A DNA stretch of 64,000 nucleotides from Pseudomonas wenzhouensis (GTDB lineage Bacteria; Pseudomonadota; Gammaproteobacteria; Pseudomonadales; Pseudomonadaceae), in the NCBI RefSeq assembly GCF_021029445.1, contig NZ_CP072610.1:3348001-3412000 (forward strand), in the 5' to 3' direction. Shown one piece after another: positions 9,793 to 19,357 of this stretch (positions within the stretch are counted from its first letter, which is position 1; each line of letters opens with the position of its first letter). The position numbers and the translations under genes were made by a program. The notes beneath the pieces were generated by a model. The model saw nothing but the letters and a program-made list of their open reading frames with translations. It was not told the origin of the DNA and ran no database searches.

Positions 9793-10344
9793 CTATTCGG
9801 CCACCCGCTGGTAACGCGCCACCTCGACGAACAGATCGGCATTGGCCGGATCGTCGAGATAGGCGAACACCTTGTCCAGCGGGCTGGTGATCAGTGCGCC
9901 GTCAGCCTCCGGCATGGTGATGGTCTGTCCTTCCAGCAGCCCCTTGTCCATGTCCTGCAGGATGCGGTCGGTATCCAGGTTGTACAGCACCAGCTCGTTG
10001 CCACGGGTCAGCTCGAAACCGGCAATGGCGAAGTTGGCCCCCAGACTTTTCGGCAAACCCGCCGAAAGGTACCAGCGACGGCCATGATGGGCGACGGTAA
10101 AGCCGAAGGTCTCGACACTGTCTTCATTGTCGATACTGCCCTCATAGATACGCGCCTGATAGAGGTTGGAGCCGGCACGGGTGATCTCCAGATAGAGCTG
10201 ATCCCCCCATTCGTCCTGGCGGGTCCACTCACCCAGCAGCGGCATGGGCGCCGCCTCGTTGGCCGGGATCGGATCCTTGAAGGTGACCAGGCAACCGCTC
10301 AACAGCAGGAAGGACAGGGCGACCAGTGCGCGCCAGGCTTTCAT
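9793..10344 (-). CDS. Hypothetical lipoprotein
   Basis: A 183-aa protein with a short lipoprotein signal peptide (SFLLLSGC, acylated Cys at about residue 18). The mature part begins with a Pro-rich linker, then GEWTRQDEWGDQLYLEITRAG and a beta-rich body. No known domain is recognised. The start ATG at 10344 follows AAGGAGAG, a strong Shine-Dalgarno. It is probably the first gene of a unit continuing into the QEGLA protein gene (8 bp gap) and reads away from the TetR gene 37 bp upstream. Confidence 0.8.
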   Translation of the reverse strand: MKAWRALVALSFLLLSGCLVTFKDPIPANEAAPMPLLGEWTRQDEWGDQLYLEITRAGSNLYQARIYEGSIDNEDSVETFGFTVAHHGRRWYLSAGLPKSLGANFAIAGFELTRGNELVLYNLDTDRILQDMDKGLLEGQTITMPEADGALITSPLDKVFAYLDDPANADLFVEVARYQRVAE

Positions 10345-10381
10345 TACGCTCTCCTTGTGAAAACCACTGACTGGTTGGACC

Positions 10382-11095
10382 TCAAAGCCCGAGCACCAGA
10401 TTCATGTAACGTTTAAGAATGGCCAGCATTGCCTGACTGTCCAGATTTTCGACACCGTCCAACAGCCCCTGATACTCCATCTGCATGATGGTGGCCGTCA
10501 ACAGCACGGCATCCTGCTCGGGCTGGCGTGAACCAATCGCGACAAAAAAGTGGGTAATACCCTGCTGCAGGATCTGCCGATGCGCATGCGCAAGACCGCG
10601 CAAACGTGGGTTGAGCAGCGCCTCACGGAGGAATGCCTGCTCGGCAAGCAAGTGATCATGACGCTCACGCAACTGATGCTGCACGTACCGCACTGCCAGT
10701 TCGGCGACTTCTTCGGCCAGTTGCCGACGCGCCTGCTCGCTGCCATCGCAGCGTCCGAGCATGGCCTCGAGCGTGCTCTGGATGCCGGTCCAGAACTCCG
10801 CCATCTGCGCCGCGCTGCGTTCGACGAACTGGGAGAAGGTATCGCTGATCAGGTCATTGATATCCTTGAAATAGTAGGTCGTGGCCGAGAGTGGCACCTG
10901 CGCCTCGGTCGCTACCGCACGGTGACGCACCGCGCGTACGCCATCGCGCACGATGATGCGCATGGCGGCATCGAGAATCGCCTGACGACGCTGCTCACTG
11001 CCCTGACGGCTGGCCTTGCGCCCCTGGTACTGAACACTGCCGAGAATGTCATGAGCGGCCTGGGCGGCATTCGGGGAGGCAGATGGGAAATTCAA
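10382..11095 (-). CDS. TetR-family transcriptional regulator
   Basis: A 237-aa DNA-binding repressor-type protein. The N-terminal helix-turn-helix is seen as RRQAILDAAMRIIVRDGV followed by RAVATEAQVPLSATTYYFKD, the typical TetR recognition helix pattern. The C-terminal ligand domain is helical and has no obvious relatives that reveal the inducer. I chose a TTG at 11095 because GGAGG lies 10 bp upstream and the alternative start at 11158 adds unlikely sequence. The gene sits between the lipoprotein operon and lysS, as a TetR gene does in P. aeruginosa. Confidence 0.85.
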   Translation of the reverse strand: MNFPSASPNAAQAAHDILGSVQYQGRKASRQGSEQRRQAILDAAMRIIVRDGVRAVRHRAVATEAQVPLSATTYYFKDINDLISDTFSQFVERSAAQMAEFWTGIQSTLEAMLGRCDGSEQARRQLAEEVAELAVRYVQHQLRERHDHLLAEQAFLREALLNPRLRGLAHAHRQILQQGITHFFVAIGSRQPEQDAVLLTATIMQMEYQGLLDGVENLDSQAMLAILKRYMNLVLGL

Positions 11096-11226
11096 GATGG
11101 GGCGGCCTCCGGTGAGTTGGCGATGGCAAGCAGAGTAAACGCTTGGACAGCCAACCAAAAGGCTCCGTTTCGTTTGCCAGCCCGTCCCCCGGAGAAATCG
11201 CCTTGAATGCCCGAGTTACAGACAGC

Positions 11227-11250
11227 AAAAAGCCGCCCGAGGGCGGCTTT
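11227..11250 (-). terminator. Intrinsic terminator after lysS
   Basis: On the minus strand the sequence reads AAAGCCGCCC-TC-GGGCGGCTTTTT, a GC-rich hairpin with a U-tract, beginning 11 bp after the lysS stop codon. Confidence 0.88.
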
Positions 11251-11261
11251 CCGTATGGCCG

Positions 11262-12764
11262 TCAGGCCTGCGGACGCATGTGCGGGAAGAGGATGACGTC
11301 ACGGATCGACGGCGAGTTGGTCAGCAGCATCACCAGACGGTCGATGCCGATGCCTTCACCGGCGGTGGGCGGCATGCCGTATTCCAGGGCACGCACGAAG
11401 TCGGCGTCGTAGTGCATGGCTTCGTCGTCACCGGCGTCCTTCTCGGCCACCTGGGCGAGGAAGCGCTCGGCCTGGTCTTCGGCGTCATTGAGCTCGGAGT
11501 AGGCGTTGGCGATCTCGCGACCACCGATGAACAGCTCGAAGCGGTCGGTCACGGCCGGATTCTGGTCGTTGCGACGCGCCAGCGGCGACACCTCGAACGG
11601 GTACTCGGTGATGAAGTGCGGCTGCTCCAGCTTGCTCTCCACCAGTTCCTCGAAAATCATCACCTGCAGCTTGCCCAGGCCTTCATGGCCGAGCACCTTG
11701 GCGCCGGCTTTCTTGGCGATGGAGCGGGCCTTCTCGACATCGTTCAGGTCGGCTTCGCTGATATCCGGGTTGTACTTGAGGATCGAGTCGTACACCGACA
11801 GGCGCACGAACGGCTCGCCGAAGTGGAATACCTTGTCGCCGTAGGGCACGTCGGTGCTGCCCAGCACGGCCAGGGCCAGTTCGCGGAACAGCTCCTCGGT
11901 CAGGTCCATGTTGTCGCGGTAGTCGGCGTAGGCCTGGTAGAACTCGAGCATGGTGAACTCGGGATTGTGCCGGGTCGAAACGCCTTCGTTACGGAAGTTG
12001 CGGTTGATCTCGAACACCTTTTCAAAACCGCCAACAACCAACCGCTTGAGGTACAGCTCAGGGGCGATACGCAGGAACATGGCCATGTCCAGCGCATTGT
12101 GGTGCGTCTCGAACGGCTTGGCCGCAGCGCCACCGGGGATGGTCTGCAGCATCGGGGTTTCCACTTCGAGGAAGCCGCGCTCGTTGAGGAAGCGGCGGAT
12201 GTGCGCGATCACCTGCGAACGTACGCGGAAGGTGTGGCGGGTTTCCTCGTTGACGATCAGGTCGACGTAACGCTGGCGATAGCGCTGCTCGGTGTCGGTC
12301 AGGCCGTGGTGCTTGTCCGGCAGCGGGCGCAGCGACTTGGTCAGCAGGCGCACGTTGTTCATGTGCACGTACAGGTCGCCCTTGCCGGAGCGCGCCAGGG
12401 TGCCTTCGGCGGCGATGATGTCGCCCAGATCCCAGGTCTTGATCGCTTCCAGGGTTTCGGCCGGCAGGCCCTTGCGGTCGACATAGACCTGCAGGCGACC
12501 GGAAGTGTCCTGCAGCACCATGAAGGCGCCACGGTTGAGCATGATGCGCCCGGCGATCTTCACCGGGATGGCGGCGGCTTCCAGCTCTTCCTTGCTCTTG
12601 CCCTCGTACTGTTTCTGCAGGTCGGCGCACAGGCTGTCGCGGCGGAAATCATTGGGGAAGGCAATGCCCTGCTCACGGACGGCAGCAAGCTTTTCCTTGC
12701 GCTGGGCAATCAGCTTGTTTTCTTCCTGTTGCAGTTCGTTGTGGTCGAGTTGTTGGTCGCTCAT
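11262..12764 (-). CDS. lysS: Lysyl-tRNA synthetase, class II
   Basis: LysS charges tRNA-Lys with lysine in the cytoplasm. The protein is 500 aa, standard length. It has an N-terminal OB-fold anticodon-binding domain ([18 protein letters not shown]) and the class II catalytic core: motif 1 region [17 protein letters not shown], motif 2 [20 protein letters not shown], and motif 3 [19 protein letters not shown]. The ATG at 12764 ([11 protein letters not shown]) follows AAAGCGACC and fits the family; the open frame to 12815 does not. prfB lies 80 bp upstream on the same strand, the arrangement common in gamma-proteobacteria, so the two are probably co-transcribed. Confidence 0.97.
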   Translation of the reverse strand: MSDQQLDHNELQQEENKLIAQRKEKLAAVREQGIAFPNDFRRDSLCADLQKQYEGKSKEELEAAAIPVKIAGRIMLNRGAFMVLQDTSGRLQVYVDRKGLPAETLEAIKTWDLGDIIAAEGTLARSGKGDLYVHMNNVRLLTKSLRPLPDKHHGLTDTEQRYRQRYVDLIVNEETRHTFRVRSQVIAHIRRFLNERGFLEVETPMLQTIPGGAAAKPFETHHNALDMAMFLRIAPELYLKRLVVGGFEKVFEINRNFRNEGVSTRHNPEFTMLEFYQAYADYRDNMDLTEELFRELALAVLGSTDVPYGDKVFHFGEPFVRLSVYDSILKYNPDISEADLNDVEKARSIAKKAGAKVLGHEGLGKLQVMIFEELVESKLEQPHFITEYPFEVSPLARRNDQNPAVTDRFELFIGGREIANAYSELNDAEDQAERFLAQVAEKDAGDDEAMHYDADFVRALEYGMPPTAGEGIGIDRLVMLLTNSPSIRDVILFPHMRPQA

Positions 12765-12844
12765 GGTCGCTTTATCTGCCTGGCGTGTCGTACAAAATTT
12801 GAGCAGGCGCCGCATGAGCGGTGCCTGCAGATAAGTTACTGGGC

Positions 12845-13940
12845 TTACAGGCCCTGCTTGAGGCTGGCTTCGAGATAACCGTCGAGGTCACCGTCGAGCA
12901 CCTTCTGGCAGTCACTGCGCTCGACGCCGGTGCGCAGATCCTTGATGCGCGAGTCGTCGAGCACGTAGGAGCGGATCTGATGGCCCCAGCCGATATCCGA
13001 CTTGCTGTCTTCCAGCGCCTGCGAGGCGGCGTTGCGCTTCTGCATCTCCAGCTCGTACAACTTGGCCCGCAGCATTTTCATGGCGGTGTCCTTGTTGGCG
13101 TGCTGGGAACGTTCGTTCTGGCAGGCCACCACGGTGTTGGTCGGCACGTGGGTGATACGCACCGCCGAATCGGTGGTGTTGACGTGCTGACCACCGGCGC
13201 CGGAGGAGCGGTAGGTGTCGATGCGCAGATCGGCCGGGTTGATCTCGATCTCCACCTTGTCGTCGATCTCGGGGGACACGAACACCGCCGAGAACGAGGT
13301 GTGACGACGCGCGCCGGAGTCGAACGGGCTCTTGCGCACCAGGCGGTGCACGCCGCTCTCGGTGCGCAGCCAGCCGAAGGCGTACTCGCCCTTGATGTGC
13401 ACGGTGGCGCCCTTGATCCCGGCGACCTCCCCCTCGGACAGCTCGACGATCTCGGCAGTGAAGCCGCGCTTGTCGGCCCAGCGCAGGTACATGCGCAGCA
13501 GGATGTTGGCCCAGTCCTGGGCCTCGGTACCGCCGGAGCCGGCCTGGATGTCCAAGTAGCAGTTGTTGGCATCCATCTCGCCGCTGAACATGCGGCGGAA
13601 TTCCAGCTTCTCAAGGATTTCGCGCAGGCGCTCGACTTCGGCGACGATATCGTTCACCGCACCTTCGTCGTTTTCTTCGGCGGCCATTTCCAGCAGATCC
13701 CTGGAATCGGCCAGACTACCGGTGAGGTCATCGATGGTTTCGACGATCTGCGCCAGCATGGCGCGCTCACGGCCCAGCGCTTGCGCGTACTCGGGCTTGT
13801 TCCAGACGCTGGCGTCCTCCAGCTCGCGGTTTACTTCGACCAGGCGATCATGCTTGTGATCGTAGTCAAAGATACCCCCGAATTGACTGGGTGCGTTCGG
13901 ACAGGTCCTTGATGGCGTTGAGGATCGGATTGATTTCCAT
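12845..13940 (-). CDS. prfB: Peptide chain release factor 2, with programmed +1 frameshift
   Basis: RF2 ends translation at UGA and UAA. The gene is read in two frames: 24 codons from the ATG at 13940 down to 13869, then the ribosome slips one base (13868) and continues 13867-12845 for 340 residues, giving 364 aa. The second part has the SPF anticodon-recognition tripeptide (in [11 protein letters not shown]) and the GGQ catalytic motif ([11 protein letters not shown]). The in-frame UGA at 13868-13866 is read poorly when RF2 is scarce, so synthesis is autoregulated. A single-frame call starting further upstream would give a wrong N-terminus. Confidence 0.97.
13865..13880 (-). promoter_or_regulatory. 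RF2 programmed frameshift signal
   Basis: The minus strand reads CGGGGGTATCTTTGAC: an internal Shine-Dalgarno-like GGGGGT, three bases, then the slippery CTT followed by the UGA stop and C. This is nearly identical to the well-studied E. coli prfB recoding site. Confidence 0.96.
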
Positions 13941-14101
13941 GGTAGTGGCGCTCGCGGCAAATCGGACGGAAAAGCCGGTGATTATACCCGAGCCAGCACA
14001 GGCTGGCAGCCCACTATTGCGAGTGGATCACGCCACAGCAGATCGACGGCGCACTATACTCAGCGCACAGCCGAATGCAGTGGCCCACTCTGGAATCCCT
14101 C

Positions 14102-15748
14102 ATGCCCGCCTCGTACAGCCTGCGCAGCCAGATCGCCCTTTTCATCGCCTTGCTGGTCAGCGCACTGAGCTGGCTGCTGGGCACGCTGATTGGTCAGCAC
14201 AGCAGTCAGCAAATTCGCCAGGATCAGGGCCGCAGCATGGCCGAGGTATCCTACGTGATGGTCGACCGTCTGGATCGTGACATGGCCTCGCGCGCCGCCG
14301 TATTGCGCGTGCTCGGCAACCTGCAGACGCTGCGCCAGCCCGATGACGCCAGCGAAGTGCGACGCCTGCTCGACAGCCTGCAGCAGGAAATCCCCAGCAT
14401 CGCCTGGATCGGCTTCACTGACCCGAACGGCCAGGTTCTGGCCTCCAGCAACGGCATTCTGGAGGGTGTCAGCATCGCCCAGAGACCGGTCTACCTGGAG
14501 GGACGCAACGGCTTGTTCATCGGTGACGTGCACGAAGCCGTGCTGCTGGCCAAGTTGCTGCCCAACCCAAGCGGCGAAGCGATGAAGTTCGTCGATATCA
14601 GCCTGCCTATTCTCGCCAGCGACGGCAGCCTGACTGGTGTTCTGGCCAGCCATCTGTCCTGGGCCTGGGCCGATGAGGTGCGTCGGACGATTCTCGGCCC
14701 CATGCAGGATCGGCGCAATGTCGAGTTCTTCGTCATCGGCCAGGATCGGGGCATTCTGCTCGGCCCGCATCAGATGATCGGGCAGAAACTCGAACTGCCC
14801 GCGCTGGAAGGGCTACAGCCCGGTAAAAGCCGCTGGCAGGTGCAACAGTGGCCTGACGGCAATGAGTACCTCACGGGCCTGACCCTGAGCCAGGGCTACC
14901 AGGATTACCCGGGGCTGGGCTGGACGGTCGTGGCACGTCAGCCGCTGGAGCTGGCTTACGCTCCGGCACGCGATTTGTTGCAGAGCATCCTGCTCTGGGG
15001 CTCAGGCCTGGCACTGCTGTTCGCCCTGCTCGGCTGGCTGCTGAGCGGCTATTTCATCCGCCCGCTACGACAGATTGCCAACGCCGCCGATCACCTCAGC
15101 GCGGGTGAGATCAGCGAAATACCCAACCTCAGAGGCAGCCGCGAAATCGAGCAACTGAGCCAGTCGATTCGCCATCTGGTGAACAGCCTGACCCAGCAGC
15201 AGACCGCACTGGGGATGATGGAAAGCCTGGCCCATCATGACGCCCTGACCGGCCTGCCCAACCGCATGGCACTGGAAAAATTCCTGCCTCAGGCCCAGCA
15301 ACGCAGCCGCCTGCAGCATGGTTGTCTGGCCATACTCTATCTCGACCTCGATGCCTTCAAACCGGTCAACGACACCTATGGCCACGTCGCCGGCGATCAC
15401 CTGCTCCGCGAGATTGCCCAGCGTCTGCGTGGCTGCCTGCGTGACGGCGACCTGGTCGCGCGCCTGGGCGGCGACGAGTTTCTCATGGTGCTGCAAGTAC
15501 CAGCGCAGGACGCACAGCATCACGCGCGCCTGGTCGCTGAACGCGCCATCGCAGCGCTCGGCCAGCCCGTCGCGCTGGAGGCCGGCGAAGCGCGCGTCGG
15601 CTGCAGTATCGGCGGTGCAATCTGGCCCGTTGATCACGCAGACCTCGACAGCGTCCTGCAACTGGCCGACGAGGCGCTTTACCAGGCCAAGGATGCCGGA
15701 CGCAACCGCGCCGTGTTCCATGTCAGCTCGACGAGCGGGCACAACTAA
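14102..15748 (+). CDS. Membrane diguanylate cyclase with periplasmic sensor, HAMP and GGDEF
   Basis: This enzyme should make the second messenger cyclic di-GMP from two GTP. Order: N-terminal membrane helix (IALFIALLVSALSWLLGTLIG), a periplasmic dCache-like sensor of about 250 residues, a second helix (SILLWGSGLALLFALLGWLL), HAMP (FIRPLRQIANAADHLSAGEI), then GGDEF. The active-site motif is an intact GGDEF in ARLGGDEFLM. An RDGD inhibitory I-site sits five residues before it, predicting product feedback inhibition. No EAL domain. Start chosen at 14102 (GGAA at about 8 bp); an ATG at 14075 in frame is possible. It reads divergently from prfB. Confidence 0.9.
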   Translation: MPASYSLRSQIALFIALLVSALSWLLGTLIGQHSSQQIRQDQGRSMAEVSYVMVDRLDRDMASRAAVLRVLGNLQTLRQPDDASEVRRLLDSLQQEIPSIAWIGFTDPNGQVLASSNGILEGVSIAQRPVYLEGRNGLFIGDVHEAVLLAKLLPNPSGEAMKFVDISLPILASDGSLTGVLASHLSWAWADEVRRTILGPMQDRRNVEFFVIGQDRGILLGPHQMIGQKLELPALEGLQPGKSRWQVQQWPDGNEYLTGLTLSQGYQDYPGLGWTVVARQPLELAYAPARDLLQSILLWGSGLALLFALLGWLLSGYFIRPLRQIANAADHLSAGEISEIPNLRGSREIEQLSQSIRHLVNSLTQQQTALGMMESLAHHDALTGLPNRMALEKFLPQAQQRSRLQHGCLAILYLDLDAFKPVNDTYGHVAGDHLLREIAQRLRGCLRDGDLVARLGGDEFLMVLQVPAQDAQHHARLVAERAIAALGQPVALEAGEARVGCSIGGAIWPVDHADLDSVLQLADEALYQAKDAGRNRAVFHVSSTSGHN

Positions 15749-15756
15749 GCCGCACC

Positions 15757-17391
15757 TCAGTCGCCAGCCGCTACACGAACCGACTGCGCGTCCTCGGCGA
15801 TCATCTGCGCAGCCTTCTCGGCGATCATCAGCACTGGCGAACAGGTATTGCCCGAGGTGATGCTCGGCATGATCGAGGCATCGACCACGCGCAGTCCGGC
15901 GATGCCATGCACACGCAGACGGGCATCCACGACGGCATCACGGCCCTGGCCCATGGCACAGGTACCCACCGGATGGAAGATGGTGGTGCCGATCTCGCCC
16001 GCCGCGCGCTGCAGGTCTTCTTCACTGCGATAGTCCGGGCCAGGCTTGTATTCCTGCGGTCGGTAACGGGCCAGTGCCGGCGCGGCAACGATGCGCCGGG
16101 TCAGGCGAATGGCATCGGCGGCCACGCGCAGATCACGCTCGTCGCTCAGGTAGTTGGGGCGAATCAGCGGCGCCGCACCGGCATCAGCCGAGGCGATTGC
16201 CACGCTGCCACGGCTATGGGGGCGCAGGTGGCATACCGAAGCGGTAAAGGCCGGGAAGTCATGCAAGGGCTCACCAAAGCGCTCCAGTGACAGCGGCTGT
16301 ACGTGATATTGCAGGTTGGCGCGCGCCTGCTCGGGGTCGGATTTGGCGAAAGCGCCCAACTGGCTTGGCGCCATCGACAGCGGCCCGCTGCGCTTGAGCA
16401 GGTACTCCAGGGCCATGCCAAGCTTGCCCCAGGGCGTAGCGGCAATGCGGTTGAGCGTCTTCACGCCACTGACGCGGTAGATCAGGCGCAGTTGCAGGTG
16501 ATCCTGCAGATTCTCACCAACACCGGGCAACTCGTGCCTGACACCGATCCCCAGTTTCTCCAGCAGCGGCCTGGGGCCGATGCCGGAGCGTTGCAGCAAG
16601 GCCGGCGAGCCGATGGCGCCGGCGCAAAGCAGGATCTCGCGGCGCGCCGCAATGCGCAGTGCCTGCCCTTGCCAACGCAGATGCAGCGCACGGACACGAC
16701 CGTCAGCCAGTTCCAGTCGCTCGGCTTCGGCGCCGGTCAGCACCTGCAGATTGGGGCGCTGGCGGATATCACGCAAAAAGGCCTTGGAAGCATTCCAACG
16801 CACACCGCGCTTCTGGTTGACCTGAAAGTAGCTGCAGCCTTCGTTGTCACCGCCATTGAAGTCATCGACGCTGGCAATGCCACTCTGCGCCGCAGCATCA
16901 CGGAAGGCTTCGAGAATTTCCCAGGACAAGCGCTGGCGCTCGACCCGCCATTCGCCGTCGCCACCATGCAGCTCGCTGGCGCCGGCAAAGTGGTGCTCCG
17001 AGCGCTTGAACAGGGGCAGCACATCGCGCCAGGCCCAGCCGGGATTACCCGCTACCGCCCAGCCATCATAATCCGCCGCCTGACCGCGCATGTAGATCAT
17101 GCCGTTGATCGAGGAACTGCCGCCCAGCACGCGACCGCGCGGGTACTTCAGCGCGCGGCCATGCAGACCGGGATCGGCCTCGGTACTGTAGCACCAGTCG
17201 GTACGCGGGTTACCGATGCAGTACAGGTAGCCGACCGGAATGTGGATCCAGGGGTAGTTGTCGCGCCCGCCCGCCTCGACCAGCAACACACTGACGCCAG
17301 GGTCGGCAGACAGCCGATTGGCCAACAGACAGCCGGCCGGACCGGCACCGACGATCAGGTAGTCATAGGCATCCAAGGGCGCTTGCGACAT
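15757..17391 (-). CDS. GMC-family FAD oxidoreductase (choline dehydrogenase-like)
   Basis: An FAD-dependent alcohol or related dehydrogenase of 544 aa in the glucose-methanol-choline family. The FAD-binding GxGxxG motif (IVGAGPAGCLLANRL) is near residue 15, GMC signature 1 (PRGRVLGGSSSINGMIYMRG) near residue 85, signature 2 (GAIGSPALLQRSGIGP) near residue 260, and the catalytic His in IFHPVGTCAMG near residue 470. Substrate cannot be read from the sequence; no betaine-synthesis genes are nearby. The ATG at 17391 follows GAGGA with 5 bp spacing; an ATG two codons upstream has none. It converges with the diguanylate cyclase gene, 8 bp apart. Confidence 0.9.
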   Translation of the reverse strand: MSQAPLDAYDYLIVGAGPAGCLLANRLSADPGVSVLLVEAGGRDNYPWIHIPVGYLYCIGNPRTDWCYSTEADPGLHGRALKYPRGRVLGGSSSINGMIYMRGQAADYDGWAVAGNPGWAWRDVLPLFKRSEHHFAGASELHGGDGEWRVERQRLSWEILEAFRDAAAQSGIASVDDFNGGDNEGCSYFQVNQKRGVRWNASKAFLRDIRQRPNLQVLTGAEAERLELADGRVRALHLRWQGQALRIAARREILLCAGAIGSPALLQRSGIGPRPLLEKLGIGVRHELPGVGENLQDHLQLRLIYRVSGVKTLNRIAATPWGKLGMALEYLLKRSGPLSMAPSQLGAFAKSDPEQARANLQYHVQPLSLERFGEPLHDFPAFTASVCHLRPHSRGSVAIASADAGAAPLIRPNYLSDERDLRVAADAIRLTRRIVAAPALARYRPQEYKPGPDYRSEEDLQRAAGEIGTTIFHPVGTCAMGQGRDAVVDARLRVHGIAGLRVVDASIMPSITSGNTCSPVLMIAEKAAQMIAEDAQSVRVAAGD

Positions 17392-17570
17392 GGGCATCCT
17401 CGCGTGTCGTTCTTGTCGTTGGTCTTCAGCCTAAAACAAGCCGGGGGCCGGGATGAATGGTCTTTTGGTCTGATGCGCATGCTGAATGCGCCTTCATCGC
17501 CTGGCAGCTATGGTGAAGCACCTGCGCTCTGCGCTTTACTTGCGCGTAATCCTGCCAGAGCCCACCCGTG

Positions 17571-19343
17571 ATGCCACCAGCGCCAGCCAGCACGCCACAC
17601 AAGCCCCTTCCCCGCTTATCGCGACAGCGCGGCTGGCTGCGCTGGCTTCCGGGGCTGCAAACGCTCAGGGACTATCGCCTGGCCTGGCTGCCGAAGGACA
17701 TTGCCGCCGGCCTGGTGCTGACCACCATGCTGGTGCCGGTGGGCATTGCCTATGCCGAGGCGTCCGGCGTGCCGGGCATCTATGGTCTGTACGCGACCAT
17801 CGTGCCGCTGCTGGCCTACGCGCTGTTCGGCCCCAGCCGGATTCTCGTGCTCGGCCCGGACTCGGCCCTGGCGGCACTGATTCTCGCCGTGGTGCTGCCG
17901 CTCTCCGGCGGCGATCCGATGCGTGCGGTGACGCTGGCCAGCATGATGGCCATAGTGGCCGGCCTCACCTGCCTGATTGCCGGATTGCTGCGCCTGGGCT
18001 TCATCACCGAACTGCTGTCCAAGCCCATCCGCTATGGCTACATGAACGGTATCGCGCTGAGCGTGCTGATTAGCCAGACGCCCAAGTTGTTCGGTTTCTC
18101 CATCGACAGCCAGGGTTCGCTCAGTGATATCCAGGCCATCGTCAGCGCGCTGAGCGAGGGCCAGGTTCATCTCTACAGCCTGCTCGTCGGCGTCGGCACC
18201 CTGACCTTGATCCTGCTGCTGAGCCGCTTCCGGCAATTGCCCGGCATCCTCATCGCCGTGACCCTGGCAACCCTGGCGGTCGCTCTGTTCGATCTCGATA
18301 GCCAGGGCGTGCAGGTGCTCGGCGAACTGCCCCAGGGGCTACCCAGCTTCACCCTGCCCTGTCTCAGCGGTGTCGATCTGGCCAGCGTAGTGCTGGGTGG
18401 TATCGCCGTTGCCCTGGTCGCGTTCGCCGACACCAGCGTGCTGTCGCGCACCTACGCAGCCCGTACCGGACGCCCGGTAGACCCCAATCAGGAGCTGGTC
18501 GCCCTGGGTGCGGCAAATCTGGCCGGCGGCTTGTTCCAGGGCTTTCCCATCAGCAGCAGCGCGTCACGCACACCGGTGGCCGAAGCAGCAGGTGCCAAGA
18601 CCCAGATCGCCGGCGTGGTCGGCGCCCTGAGTGTCGCTCTACTGCTAGTACTGGCCCCAGATCTGATGCAATACCTGCCCACCAGTGCCTTGGCTGCGGT
18701 GGTGATTGCCGCCGTTATCGGCCTGTTCGTGGTCAGCGATCTGCTGCGCATCTTCCGCGTGCAGCAATGGGAGTTCTGGCTGTCGATGGCCTGCTTCGCC
18801 GGCGTGGTGACCTTCGGCGTGATCCCCGGCATCGGCATTGCCGTGGTGCTGGCGGTGATCGAATTTCTCTGGGACGGCTGGCGCCCGTACTACACCGTTC
18901 TCGGCCAGGTGGAGGGCATCCGTGGCTACCATGACATCAAGCGACACCCCGATGCGCGACAGATCCCCGGCCTGTTGCTGTTTCGCTGGGACGCACCGCT
19001 GTTCTTCGCCAATGCCGAGCTGTTTCAGCAATGCCTCTTGCAGGCGCTGGAAAGCGCTCCGGCACCGGTACGCCGCGTGGTGATCGCGGCCGAGCCGGTT
19101 ACCAGCATCGACGTGACCTCTGCCGATATGCTCGGCGAGCTGGAGCGCATGCTCGCCGAGGCCGGCATCGAACTGCACTTCGCAGAGGTGAAGGGGCCAC
19201 TCAAGGACAAGCTGCGGCGCTTCGGCCTACTGCACGACGGTCAGGCACGGCACCTGCAACCGACCGTTGGCGCGGCGGTCGATGCCTACCTGAACGATCA
19301 TGGGGGTGAGGCGATGCCGGGACATGCCCGGCATGCGGATTGA
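17571..19343 (+). CDS. SulP-family anion permease with STAS domain
   Basis: An inner-membrane transporter of the SulP/SLC26 family, expected to carry sulfate, bicarbonate or another anion. It begins with a basic cytoplasmic stretch, then WLPKDIAAGLVLTTMLVPVGIAYAEASGVPGIYGLYA (the sulfate-transporter signature region), with 10-14 hydrophobic segments up to about residue 440. A C-terminal STAS domain follows (VVIAAEPVTSIDVTSADMLGEL). Length 590 aa is usual. The start could be the GTG at 17568 just before the ATG. Neighbours give no hint of substrate. Confidence 0.92.
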   Translation: MPPAPASTPHKPLPRLSRQRGWLRWLPGLQTLRDYRLAWLPKDIAAGLVLTTMLVPVGIAYAEASGVPGIYGLYATIVPLLAYALFGPSRILVLGPDSALAALILAVVLPLSGGDPMRAVTLASMMAIVAGLTCLIAGLLRLGFITELLSKPIRYGYMNGIALSVLISQTPKLFGFSIDSQGSLSDIQAIVSALSEGQVHLYSLLVGVGTLTLILLLSRFRQLPGILIAVTLATLAVALFDLDSQGVQVLGELPQGLPSFTLPCLSGVDLASVVLGGIAVALVAFADTSVLSRTYAARTGRPVDPNQELVALGAANLAGGLFQGFPISSSASRTPVAEAAGAKTQIAGVVGALSVALLLVLAPDLMQYLPTSALAAVVIAAVIGLFVVSDLLRIFRVQQWEFWLSMACFAGVVTFGVIPGIGIAVVLAVIEFLWDGWRPYYTVLGQVEGIRGYHDIKRHPDARQIPGLLLFRWDAPLFFANAELFQQCLLQALESAPAPVRRVVIAAEPVTSIDVTSADMLGELERMLAEAGIELHFAEVKGPLKDKLRRFGLLHDGQARHLQPTVGAAVDAYLNDHGGEAMPGHARHAD

Positions 19344-19357
19344 AACGAGAACACGGC

